Source of the DNA: Mycolicibacterium rhodesiae JS60
GTDB taxonomy: Bacteria > Actinomycetota > Actinomycetes > Mycobacteriales > Mycobacteriaceae
NCBI GenBank assembly: GCA_000230935.2
Contig: AGIQ01000007.1
Span: forward strand, 62,001-126,000
Length of the DNA: 64,000 nucleotides
Direction: 5' to 3'
The position numbers and the translations under genes were made by a program. A model generated the notes under the pieces. The model had not been told where the DNA came from, made no database searches, and worked only from the letters and a program-made list of their open reading frames with translations. Positions 25,030-32,054 of the stretch are shown piece after piece (positions within the stretch are counted from its first letter, which is position 1; each line of letters begins with the position of its first letter).

Positions 25030-25785
25030 ATGGCCCGAGCAGTTCGACGAGCATTTGCCGCCGCAGCGATCGCAGTGCTGGCGATGGCGACTTCGGTGCA
25101 GACCAGCGTGGCCGCGGTCGCGCCATCGTTTGACGGCGGGACCGTCGCCTCCGTCCAGCCCACCAATGGCCAAGTCGTGGGTGTGGCAATGCCGATCACC
25201 GTGAGGTTCACCAAACCGGTGATCGACCGCTGGGCGGCCCAACAATCGATCAAGGTCACCTCGCCGGCCAACGTGGCCGGCCGTTACGACTGGCTCGACG
25301 ACAAGACGGTTCAGTTCGTACCGGCCCAGTACTGGCCTGCGCATTCCGAGATCACGATGATGGCCGGTGGCATGCCGCGGACCTTCGGCACCGGCGCCAT
25401 CGTGCTGGGCGTCGGCGATATCTCGGCGCATACGTTCACCGTCAGCATCGACGGCCAGGTGGCGCGCCAGATGCCCGCGTCGATGGGCAAGCCCCGGTTC
25501 TCAACGCCGACCGGCAATTTCACCGTGCTGGAGAAGCAGTCCCCGGTGGTGATGGACTCCCGGACCATCGGCATCCCGCTCAGCGACCCCGAAGGCTACA
25601 AACTCACCGTCTACTACGCGGTGCGGATCAACTGGGGCGGGGTGTACGTGCATTCGGCACCCTGGTCGGTCGGCTCGCAGGGCTACGCAAACGTCAGTCA
25701 CGGCTGTATCAACCTGAGCCCCGACAACGCCTCGTGGTATTACGACCAGGTCCACCTCGGCGACCCGGTGGTGATCAACGCCTAA
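25030..25785 (+). CDS. L,D-transpeptidase (LdtMt1-like)
   Basis: 251 residues from the ATG at 25030 (GGGAG upstream), exactly the LdtMt1 length from memory. A signal peptide is followed by one Ig-like domain (about 35-115) and a YkuD catalytic domain (about 120-250) with VYVHSAPWSVGSQGYANVSHG and the catalytic CINLSPDNA. The enzyme forms 3-3 peptidoglycan cross-links in the cell wall and is carbapenem-sensitive by family. The catalytic Cys, His and the flap residues are intact. The stop overlaps the convergent hydroxylase gene by 11 bases. Confidence 0.88.
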   Translation: MARAVRRAFAAAAIAVLAMATSVQTSVAAVAPSFDGGTVASVQPTNGQVVGVAMPITVRFTKPVIDRWAAQQSIKVTSPANVAGRYDWLDDKTVQFVPAQYWPAHSEITMMAGGMPRTFGTGAIVLGVGDISAHTFTVSIDGQVARQMPASMGKPRFSTPTGNFTVLEKQSPVVMDSRTIGIPLSDPEGYKLTVYYAVRINWGGVYVHSAPWSVGSQGYANVSHGCINLSPDNASWYYDQVHLGDPVVINA

Positions 25786-26464
25786 CTGCTCCAACGGTCT
25801 TCCCGTCATCCGCCGCGTGCAGGTTCTTCGCGGTCGGTGAGGCGGGCACCGTGGCGGGATCGGGATAGGTTCTCAAGACCCGGTCGGCGGTACCGGGTGT
25901 CGTGACACCGAACCAGTAGTGCTCATTCTTGAAGTGGTGCAGCCGGTGGTCGCGCCAGATCACCCGGTAGACAGCCGTTTTCGGCTTGTAGTCGGTGTGA
26001 ACCAGGTAGTGGCACCACTCGTAGAGCAGGCCGAAGGTCAGCATCACCACCAAGAACGTGAGCCCCATACCGGTTCGGGGGAACGCCAGAAGGGCGATCG
26101 CGACCGCGGCGGCCACCGCGCCGATTGCGGACTGCAACGGGATGAACACCAGGTCCACATCGCGCGGGGAGATGTGGTGCTCGCGATGCTTGCGGGCGAG
26201 CAACGTGTCCACCGTGATCCTGCCGATGCGGCGCGGCCGCCAATGCAGGATGAACACATGAATGGTCCACTCCAAGAAGGGAAATCCCGCGGCGATCGCG
26301 AACGGTACCACCGCGTCGGTGAGCTGCCAGTCGCCGACGACGATCCGGGCGATGACAGCGGCGGCCAACGCGGCGGTGAACAGCCACGGCGTGGGATGCC
26401 GCCAGAACTCGCGGCCGGCCTCGGCGAGTGTCAAGCCGCGGCGGGCGTTCGTCGGTGTGCTCAC
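25775..26464 (-). CDS. Sterol desaturase/fatty-acid hydroxylase family membrane protein
   Basis: 229 residues with about four transmembrane helices and the diiron histidine clusters: HVFILHW, KHREHH, HYLVH, HRLHHFKNEH. This is the FA_hydroxylase signature of enzymes that use O2 to hydroxylate or desaturate lipids in membranes. The GTG start overlaps the stop of the FCD regulator gene (GTGA), so both are one transcript and the regulator probably responds to a fatty-acid-type signal. Substrate unknown. Confidence 0.85.
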   Translation of the reverse strand: MSTPTNARRGLTLAEAGREFWRHPTPWLFTAALAAAVIARIVVGDWQLTDAVVPFAIAAGFPFLEWTIHVFILHWRPRRIGRITVDTLLARKHREHHISPRDVDLVFIPLQSAIGAVAAAVAIALLAFPRTGMGLTFLVVMLTFGLLYEWCHYLVHTDYKPKTAVYRVIWRDHRLHHFKNEHYWFGVTTPGTADRVLRTYPDPATVPASPTAKNLHAADDGKTVGAVRR

Positions 26465-27183
26465 CGCCGGTCCTCCAATGCGTTCAATGCCGCGACCAGC
26501 GCGGTGGTCGCGGGCTCCAGAAGTTCACGGGCGGCGGCCGATGCGGCGGCCGGCTTGCCCGCCGCGATGGCGCCGGCGACGGCGCGGTACGCCTGGGTCT
26601 GCCCGACCTCGGCGGCCATCAGCGTGGCCAGCGCGGGCAGCGCCGGCTCATAGGCGGCCCGTAATGTGTTGAACATCAACCGAAATGCGATCGAATCGGC
26701 GCCGTCGACGACGTGATCCCAGAAGGCCAGGGCGTGGCGTTGCTGCTCGAGCGGATCGTCGGCCGACTCCAGCGCGGCGATCGATTCCGCCAACAGGTCG
26801 GCCAACCCCGCCGGGCGCCGCGCCGCGGCCAGCTCAGCAACCTTCGGCCCGTTGTGCAGGCGGGCTTCGAGGATGCTGCGGGCCACTGATACGTCGAGTT
26901 CGCCGTTGCGCAACAACAATTGGGGGAGAAGGTCGAGTCCGGCGTGACGGCGGAAATCGCGCACCGTCGTCGCATCACCCTGGCGGACTTCAACCAGGCC
27001 CGCGGCCGCGACGCGTTTGAGGGCTTCACGGACCGCCGGCCGGGACACTCCGAGCACCTCGGCCAGCCGCCGTTCCGAGGGAAGCGGCTCGCCGGGCTGC
27101 ATTTCGCCGCTGAGGACGTCGGACAGGATCTGCTCGAAGACGTCCTCGGGAACCGACCGCCGATTCACGGGCTGCAATGCCAT
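26461..27183 (-). CDS. FadR/GntR-family transcriptional regulator, FCD domain
   Basis: 240 residues. The N-terminal winged helix (VFEQILSDVLSGEMQPGEPLPSERRLAEVLGVSRPAVREALKRVAAAGLVEVRQGDATTV) is the GntR DNA-binding signature. The helical FCD domain (about 85-235) follows. FadR-type regulators bind fatty acyl or carboxylate ligands. It is translationally coupled to the downstream fatty-acid hydroxylase gene and probably autoregulates the pair. It is 52 bases downstream of the YceI gene on the same strand. Confidence 0.87.
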   Translation of the reverse strand: MALQPVNRRSVPEDVFEQILSDVLSGEMQPGEPLPSERRLAEVLGVSRPAVREALKRVAAAGLVEVRQGDATTVRDFRRHAGLDLLPQLLLRNGELDVSVARSILEARLHNGPKVAELAAARRPAGLADLLAESIAALESADDPLEQQRHALAFWDHVVDGADSIAFRLMFNTLRAAYEPALPALATLMAAEVGQTQAYRAVAGAIAAGKPAAASAAARELLEPATTALVAALNALEDRR

Positions 27184-27235
27184 GGTCCCAGCATGCCCGC
27201 CAAGAGGCCAGAGGTCAAGTGGTCAGACCAGTTCC

Positions 27236-27781
27236 TTACTTGGGATGGCGCGCGGTGAACTTCAGCGTCACCTCGTCGGCGACCTTCAATGACCCGACGA
27301 ACAGCGAGTACGGCTTGACGCCGAATTGCGTCTGCAGCAACCGAACCTCGGCCGACATCACCCAGACACCACCGGAATCCTCGACCGCCAGGTCGACGGT
27401 CTGCGGCCGTGACGTGCCGTGAATCTCGACCTCGCCCGCCAGCCGGTAGCCGTCCGCGGTCGTGGTGATGTCGTCGGCGCTGAACGTGACAGTCGGATAC
27501 TTCTTGACGTCCAGTGCCTTGAGTGCGTTGGACCGGACCACCCCCTTCTCCGGTCCCGTCAGCGGCGTGACGCCACCCTCACCCTTGACGACCTGCAGCG
27601 AATCGACGTCGACCACGAGCGCGGCGGCGACCGGACGGTTGACGCGCCACTGGACGTCGGCGCGCCAGGACGCCATCGCAATGGTCAGCCGGTGGCCCAT
27701 CTTGGCGGCCGGACCGGTCACGCCGGTCAATATCTGCAGTTCGCCCTCGGCCGCGGTCAGTTTCCAGGCTGTCTCCGTCAC
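27236..27781 (-). CDS. YceI family lipid-binding protein
   Basis: 181 residues from a GTG. The YceI beta-barrel motifs are visible: WKLTAAEGELQILTGVTGPAAKMGHRL at the start, ALKALDVKKYPTVTFSADDI and GEVEIHGTSRPQTVDLAVE. YceI proteins bind isoprenoid or fatty lipids. No signal peptide is apparent, unlike the E. coli protein, so it is probably cytosolic. It lies between cyp125 and the FCD regulator, all on one strand. Confidence 0.82.
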   Translation of the reverse strand: MTETAWKLTAAEGELQILTGVTGPAAKMGHRLTIAMASWRADVQWRVNRPVAAALVVDVDSLQVVKGEGGVTPLTGPEKGVVRSNALKALDVKKYPTVTFSADDITTTADGYRLAGEVEIHGTSRPQTVDLAVEDSGGVWVMSAEVRLLQTQFGVKPYSLFVGSLKVADEVTLKFTARHPK

Positions 27782-27810
27782 GCCTCGACTGTATCGGCCT
27801 GTGCCACAAG

Positions 27811-29058
27811 CTACTTACCGGCGCCGGCTCCGGTGTAGTCGACCTGCCAGTGCTTGATGCCGTTGAGCCAGCCCGACCGCAACCGCTCCGGCTTGCCCAG
27901 CGGTGTCAGATCCGGCATGTGGTCGGCGATCGCGTTGAACATCAGATCGATCGTCATCCTGGCCAGATTGGCGCCGAGGCAGTAGTGCGCGCCGGTACCG
28001 CCGAAGCCGACATGCGGATTGGGGTCACGAAGGATGTTGAAGCGCAGCGGATCGTCGAAGACCTCTTCGTCGAAGTTGGCCGAACGGTAGGACATCACCA
28101 CCCGCTGACCCTTCTTGATCTGCACACCCGACAGTACGACGTCTTCGGTGGCGGTCCGCTGGAACGACGTCACCGGGGTGGCCCACCGGACGATCTCGTC
28201 AACCGCGGTCACCGGGCGCTGCGCTTTGTACAGCTCCCATTGGTCGGGGAAATCGGCGAAGGCCGTCATGCCGTGGGTGATCGAGTTGCGGGTGGTTTCG
28301 TTGCCGGCCACCGCCAACAGGATCACGAAGAAGCCGAATTCGTCGTCGGAGAGCTTGTGCCCGTCGACATCGGCCTGCACCAGCTTGGTCACCAGATCGT
28401 CGCCGGGGTTGGCCGTCCGGTCGGCGGCCATCTGCATCCCGTACATGATCAACTCGCCGGCGGCTCCCTGCGGGTCGTTGCGGGCGAACTCGGGGTCCGC
28501 TTCACCGACCATCTGGTTGGACCAGTCGAATAGCTTCTTGCGTTCGTCCTGCGGAACCCCCATCAGGTCGGCGATGGCCTGCAGCGGCAGCTCACAGGAC
28601 ACCTGTTCGACGAAGTCGCCCGAACCCTCTGCCGCGGCGGCCTTGGCGATCGCCTGGGCGCGCTCCCTCAAGTTCTCCCGCAACGTCTCGACGGCCCGCG
28701 GCGTGAACGCGCGGGAGACGATCTGGCGCAGATGGGTATGCCGAGGCGCATCCATGTTCAGCAGGATGAACTGGCCGGTGTCCTTGTGCGACACCGCCGC
28801 ATTGTCCGGATAGCGGGGCAGGGCGGTGTTCTCCAGGCTGGAGAAGACGTCGCTGCGCCGCGAGATCTCCTTGACGTCCTTGTGCTTGCTGACGACCCAG
28901 TAACCCTCGTCGTCGAAACCACCGACGTTGCGTGGTTGCTCGTTCCACCAGATCGGCGCGACCCGGCGGAGTTCGGCGAGTTCCTCGACGGGCAGCCGCT
29001 CGTTGTTCAGATCGGGATCGGTGAAGTCGAAACCAGGGGGCAGGTTGGGACTGGGCAT
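27811..29058 (-). CDS. cyp125: Cytochrome P450 CYP125, steroid C26-monooxygenase
   Basis: 415 residues. GGAGGTG is eight bases before the ATG at 29058, which fixes the start. The N-terminus PSPNLPPGFDFTDPDL, the segment SCELPLQAIADLMGVPQ, the I-helix AGNETTRNSITHGM, ExxR in EIVRWATPVTSFQRTA and the heme loop FGGTGAHYCLGAN match CYP125A1 almost throughout; the ending RLRSGWLNGIKHWQVDYTG is the same. CYP125 oxidises the terminal C26 methyl of cholesterol/cholestenone, starting side-chain degradation. A KstR-type operator lies 96 bases upstream. The gene stands apart from a cholesterol cluster here. Confidence 0.9.
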   Translation of the reverse strand: MPSPNLPPGFDFTDPDLNNERLPVEELAELRRVAPIWWNEQPRNVGGFDDEGYWVVSKHKDVKEISRRSDVFSSLENTALPRYPDNAAVSHKDTGQFILLNMDAPRHTHLRQIVSRAFTPRAVETLRENLRERAQAIAKAAAAEGSGDFVEQVSCELPLQAIADLMGVPQDERKKLFDWSNQMVGEADPEFARNDPQGAAGELIMYGMQMAADRTANPGDDLVTKLVQADVDGHKLSDDEFGFFVILLAVAGNETTRNSITHGMTAFADFPDQWELYKAQRPVTAVDEIVRWATPVTSFQRTATEDVVLSGVQIKKGQRVVMSYRSANFDEEVFDDPLRFNILRDPNPHVGFGGTGAHYCLGANLARMTIDLMFNAIADHMPDLTPLGKPERLRSGWLNGIKHWQVDYTGAGAGK

Positions 29059-29153
29059 AAAAAGCGCACCTCCATACGAAGTCATCTAGTGCCCGGTGAT
29101 CCATGCCTACACCACGCACGGAGGCCTCGGTAGGGCTTTCGGAAACTGACAAC

Positions 29154-29167
29154 TGAAACGTGTTCTA
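29154..29167. promoter_or_regulatory. KstR-type operator upstream of cyp125
   Basis: TGAAACGTGTTCTA fits the KstR consensus TnnAACnnGTTnnA at all fixed positions. It sits between cyp125 and the upstream regulator gene, overlapping the stop codon of the latter. KstR is the TetR-type repressor of cholesterol catabolism, and cyp125 is a known KstR target in M. tuberculosis. Confidence 0.75.
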
Positions 29168-29971
29168 CACCGGCGCGGACACCGGCCGTAGCGCCCGGAC
29201 GGTGCTGTCATCGGCAGGCAGGAACGCCTCGATGCTGAGCTCCGCGGCCGTCAGGTCGAGCGCGGTTCCGAACGTCGTCACCATCGAGATGAACGTCAGC
29301 AACACTCCGTCGAGCCGGTAGAGCTCCAACGGAACCGCGACCCCGCCGAGATCGGTCGAGGAGTCCTCGCCGCCGGGGTAGGACTCGATCTCGGCCAGCA
29401 GTTGCGCCGACCCACCCGAACCCGCCTCGCGGCGCAGGCGGCTCAGCAGGTGATACCGCCACTGCGCGAGGTTGCGGATCCGCGGCGCCAGCCCGTCGGG
29501 GTGCAGCGCGATGCGCAGCGCGTTGGGCGTGTGGAGTAGATGAGCCGAGACTCCGTCGAGCAGCACGGCCGTACCCGAATTTGCTTGCAGCACATCCCAG
29601 TTGCGATTGACCGCCAGGCATGGGTATGGGTCGTAGGCGCCGAGCACCCGGTCGATGCCGGCGCGCACCGCCGCCATTCCCGGATCCGCCACGGCCCGTT
29701 CGGCATACGCCGGCGCCAGTCCCGCGGCGAGCAGCAGCTGATTCTGCTGACGGGGCGGAACGTCCAGGGCCTCGGCCAGTCGCAGCACCATCGCGCGACT
29801 CGGGGCCGAACGCCCGCTCTCGACGAAGCTGACGTGCCGGGCCGACACATCGGCCTCCAGGGCCAGATCAAGCTGACTGAACCGGCGCCGGCGCCGCCAA
29901 TCCCGCAACAGCTCGCCGAACGCCGTGTCACCCACTCCGCCAGCATCTCTCACGAAGCGCCGCAATGCCAT
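29165..29971 (-). CDS. XRE-family regulator with MmyB-like ligand domain
   Basis: Up to 268 residues. The HTH (LRDWRRRRRFSQLDLALEADVSARHVSFVESGRS) is followed by a MmyB-type sensor domain (about 100-265) with VNRNWDVLQAN and FISMVTTFGTALDLT. The family binds fatty-acid-like ligands. The ATG at 29971 leaves almost no room for a ribosome site; a GTG at 29935, giving a protein starting GDTAFGELL as in relatives, may be the real start. A palindrome lies at the 5' end, likely an autoregulatory operator shared with the divergent gene. Confidence 0.82.
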   Translation of the reverse strand: MALRRFVRDAGGVGDTAFGELLRDWRRRRRFSQLDLALEADVSARHVSFVESGRSAPSRAMVLRLAEALDVPPRQQNQLLLAAGLAPAYAERAVADPGMAAVRAGIDRVLGAYDPYPCLAVNRNWDVLQANSGTAVLLDGVSAHLLHTPNALRIALHPDGLAPRIRNLAQWRYHLLSRLRREAGSGGSAQLLAEIESYPGGEDSSTDLGGVAVPLELYRLDGVLLTFISMVTTFGTALDLTAAELSIEAFLPADDSTVRALRPVSAPV

Positions 29972-29985
29972 TACCTGACAGGTAA
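29971..29985. promoter_or_regulatory. Palindromic operator between XRE regulator and divergent membrane gene
   Basis: TTACCTG-A-CAGGTAA is a perfect 7-bp inverted repeat with one central base. It touches the annotated ATG of the regulator and lies 36 bases before the start of the divergent gene. Position and symmetry suit binding by the adjacent XRE dimer. Confidence 0.5.
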
Positions 29986-30021
29986 TTGCTTCGCTTACCG
30001 CCGCGGGGGACCGTGGACATC

Positions 30022-30309
30022 ATGACGACGAACAGCGATCCGCCCCCGGTCCCGCGTTGGCTTCGCTTCGTGCTCAAGTCCGACCGCACCGGCTCGGCGT
30101 GGTTCGTCGGCTCCGGCTTCTTCCTCGCGCCACTGCTGCTGCTGGTCAACCCGTGGCCCACGCTGACCGTGGCCGTGTGGGTACTCGTCGGGCTGGCCGG
30201 GCTGTGGCTGGGACTGCTCGGCATCGCGATGGCCACCGGCCTGGCGATGGTCATGCGCTCGAATACCGAGATACCAGAGGACTATTGGCGCTCGATCGTC
30301 AACTACTAG
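30022..30309 (+). CDS. Small membrane protein
   Basis: 95 residues from the ATG at 30022 with two transmembrane segments (about 33-50 and 52-80). The C-terminus SNTEIPEDYWRSIVNY is polar. It is divergent from the XRE-MmyB regulator, which likely controls it; most relatives of that regulator face an SDR gene instead. No recognised family. The 3' side is bounded by one half of a terminator-like stem and then an IS element. Confidence 0.7.
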   Translation: MTTNSDPPPVPRWLRFVLKSDRTGSAWFVGSGFFLAPLLLLVNPWPTLTVAVWVLVGLAGLWLGLLGIAMATGLAMVMRSNTEIPEDYWRSIVNY

Positions 30310-30322
30310 CGACTTCGGCGCG
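30309..30322. terminator. Left half of a terminator stem split by the IS
   Basis: GCGACTTCGGCGCG begins at the stop of the membrane gene. Its reverse complement occurs with one mismatch at 31850-31863, on the far side of the IS and just after the ferredoxin stop. Together they would have formed a 14-bp bidirectional stem before insertion. Confidence 0.45.
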
Positions 30323-30390
30323 CTTTCGTTCGCTGACCCTCTTTGCCAGGCTGGTTGTGAGTCAATTAGCAGCCAGTTTTGGGAGGGTGT

Positions 30391-30825
30391 GTGTCGATCA
30401 CTGCGGGGTTCAGTCCGGCCGAGATTCGTGAGCTTGTCGTTGAGTATCAGTTGGTGCCGCACGGGCAGAAGGGGCCGTGGCTTGCTGCGCAGGGGATCTC
30501 GAACCGGCAGTTCAGACGGTGGCAAGCCGCGGTGTTCGACGGTGATCTCGACCTGGGCCTGATTCCGCGAGAGGGTGTCGGTATGACAGTTCCCCCGGCC
30601 AAACGCAGAGCGATGGCCAAAGCCGAGGAGGCCCAGCAGCGGCGCGATGAGGCCGAACTGGCTCGGCTACGAGCGCGGGTGCGCCAGCTGGAGGCCACGA
30701 ATGAGGCGTTGGGAAAAGCTATCGGGCTCTTGCACGAGCTGAACGTGCCCGGGCCCGACACCGCCCCGACGATCACCGATCTCGACGATTCCTCGACCGC
30801 GAAAACGGACTCGTCACCGAGCTGA
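30391..30825 (+). CDS. IS3-family transposase OrfA
   Basis: 144 residues from GTG at 30391. An HTH resembling transposase_8 (SPAEIRELVVEYQLVPHGQKGPWLAAQGISNRQFRRWQ) binds the IS ends. A Leu/Ala/Arg heptad coiled coil follows (RDEAELARLRARVRQLEATNEALGKAIGLLHEL), the OrfA multimerisation zipper. The frame ends 20 bases after an AAAA run where it meets the OrfB frame, which is one base back. Confidence 0.8.
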   Translation: MSITAGFSPAEIRELVVEYQLVPHGQKGPWLAAQGISNRQFRRWQAAVFDGDLDLGLIPREGVGMTVPPAKRRAMAKAEEAQQRRDEAELARLRARVRQLEATNEALGKAIGLLHELNVPGPDTAPTITDLDDSSTAKTDSSPS

Positions 30826-31826
30826 CCGCCGCGATCGGATCGCAGCGCCGCGCGTTGGCAATGATCGCGTTGTCACGCTCGAGCTGGCACTACCGGTGGC
30901 ATCCGCGGACGCGGGTGGCTGATCCGTTGCCGCAAAAGGATCGGGCCTACCCCTCGCGCATCCACGCTGCTGAGCGGGCGGTCATCCAAGCCAAGATCAT
31001 CGCCGGCTGGCGGGCCGGGGGATCGGTCGACCAGTCGTTCGCCACGGCCTGGGATGACGGTGTGCTGCTGGCCTCGCGCCGGTCGTGGTGGCGCATCGCT
31101 GCGGCGATCGAGGATCAAAGTGTCCGTCCAATCGCTCCGACGCGTGCCAAGAACAAGGCGCCCCGTGCGGCACCGGTGCTCAAAGCAACCGCACCACAAC
31201 AGATCTGGAGTTGGGACATCACCGACCTACGTACCCCGTGGCGAGGTGTGGCCTACAAGGCCTACTCGATCATCGACATCTACTCCCGCAAGATCGTGGG
31301 TTGGCGCGTCGAGGAACGCGAATGCGACGAGCTGGGCGTCGACATGTTCACCACGGCGATCGCCACTTACGGCCCACCGGCGGTGGTGCACGCCGATTCC
31401 GGGCCGGCGATGCGCTCCACCGACCTCAAGGACCTGCTCGCCGACCTCGGGATCGGTCAGACCCACAACCGGCCCCACGTCAGCAATGACAACCCGTTCT
31501 CCGAATCAGAGTTCCGCACCATGAAATACCGGCCCAACTACCCTGGCGTCTTCGACGACCTGCAGGCAGCACGGAACTGGGTCAGCACCTACGTCTCCTG
31601 GTACAACACCCACCACCGCCACAGCGGCATCGCCTTATTCACCCCCGACGAGGTCCACAACGGAACATGGACACAGCAGTGGCACCACCGCGACCAGGTT
31701 CTACAGGCCTACTACGACACCCACCCCGAACGATTCCGCACACGCCCACACACCAAAAAACCCAGCCCCGTAGTCGGCATCAACCTCCCCACCGAAAACG
31801 ACACCGACCGACTCCACGCAGCTTGA
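30804..31826 (+). CDS. IS3-family transposase OrfB (DDE integrase)
   Basis: The frame reads NGLVTELTAAIG then the helical and integrase domains. The DDE triad is seen as WSWDITDL (Asp), VVHADSGPAM (Asp) and NPFSESEFRTMKY (Glu), with STYVSWYNTHHRHSGIALFTP at the end. OrfB lies in the -1 frame relative to OrfA, and a GCG-AAA-ACG context at 30799-30807 permits -1 slippage on AAAA, giving an OrfAB fusion. An independent ATG at 30855 exists as well. The reading frame is intact, so the element may be active. Confidence 0.82.
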   Translation, partial: NGLVTELTAAIGSQRRALAMIALSRSSWHYRWHPRTRVADPLPQKDRAYPSRIHAAERAVIQAKIIAGWRAGGSVDQSFATAWDDGVLLASRRSWWRIAAAIEDQSVRPIAPTRAKNKAPRAAPVLKATAPQQIWSWDITDLRTPWRGVAYKAYSIIDIYSRKIVGWRVEERECDELGVDMFTTAIATYGPPAVVHADSGPAMRSTDLKDLLADLGIGQTHNRPHVSNDNPFSESEFRTMKYRPNYPGVFDDLQAARNWVSTYVSWYNTHHRHSGIALFTPDEVHNGTWTQQWHHRDQVLQAYYDTHPERFRTRPHTKKPSPVVGINLPTENDTDRLHAA

Positions 31827-31849
31827 CAACGCCCGTGGGCGACGGTTTT

Positions 31850-31863
31850 CGCGCCGAAATCGC
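31850..31863. terminator. Right half of the terminator stem split by the IS
   Basis: CGCGCCGAAATCGC pairs (13 of 14) with the left half at 30309-30322. It directly follows the ferredoxin stop on the minus strand, so it terminated that operon before the insertion. Confidence 0.45.
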
Positions 31864-31865
31864 AA

Positions 31866-32054
31866 CTAGTCGAGGACGACGGCGTTCTCCGGGCAGGCCT
31901 CGGCGGCCTCACGCGCACGGTCCTGCAATTCGTCGGGCACTTCGTCGAGGATGGCCTCGGCGTATCCATCGTCGGTCATGGCGAAGACCTCCGGACAGAT
32001 CGTGGTGCAGACGCCGTGGCCGCGGCAGCGGCCGTCGTCGATGCTGGCTTTCAT
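31866..32054 (-). CDS. 3Fe-4S ferredoxin
   Basis: 62 residues of the small P450-partner ferredoxin class: CRGHGVCTTICPEVF supplies three cysteines (one 4Fe position replaced by His/Gly), and a C-terminal EACPENAV supplies the last. Such ferredoxins feed electrons to P450s. The ATG overlaps the stop of the upstream P450 gene by four bases (ATGA), so both proteins are made together. The distal end of the operon meets the IS-interrupted terminator. Confidence 0.9.
   Translation of the reverse strand: MKASIDDGRCRGHGVCTTICPEVFAMTDDGYAEAILDEVPDELQDRAREAAEACPENAVVLD

Larger units (their letters stand above)
30344..31842 (+). mobile_element. IS3-family insertion sequence (boundaries approximate)
   Basis: About 1.5 kb holding orfA and orfB, the two overlapping frames usual for IS3-family elements. 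The DDE transposase catalytic residues are all present. The ends were set by weak imperfect repeats: TGCCAGGCTGGTTGT on the left and, in reverse, CGCCCACGGGCGTTGT on the right. I could not confirm a target duplication. Its insertion separates two halves of a hairpin between convergent genes. Confidence 0.75.
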
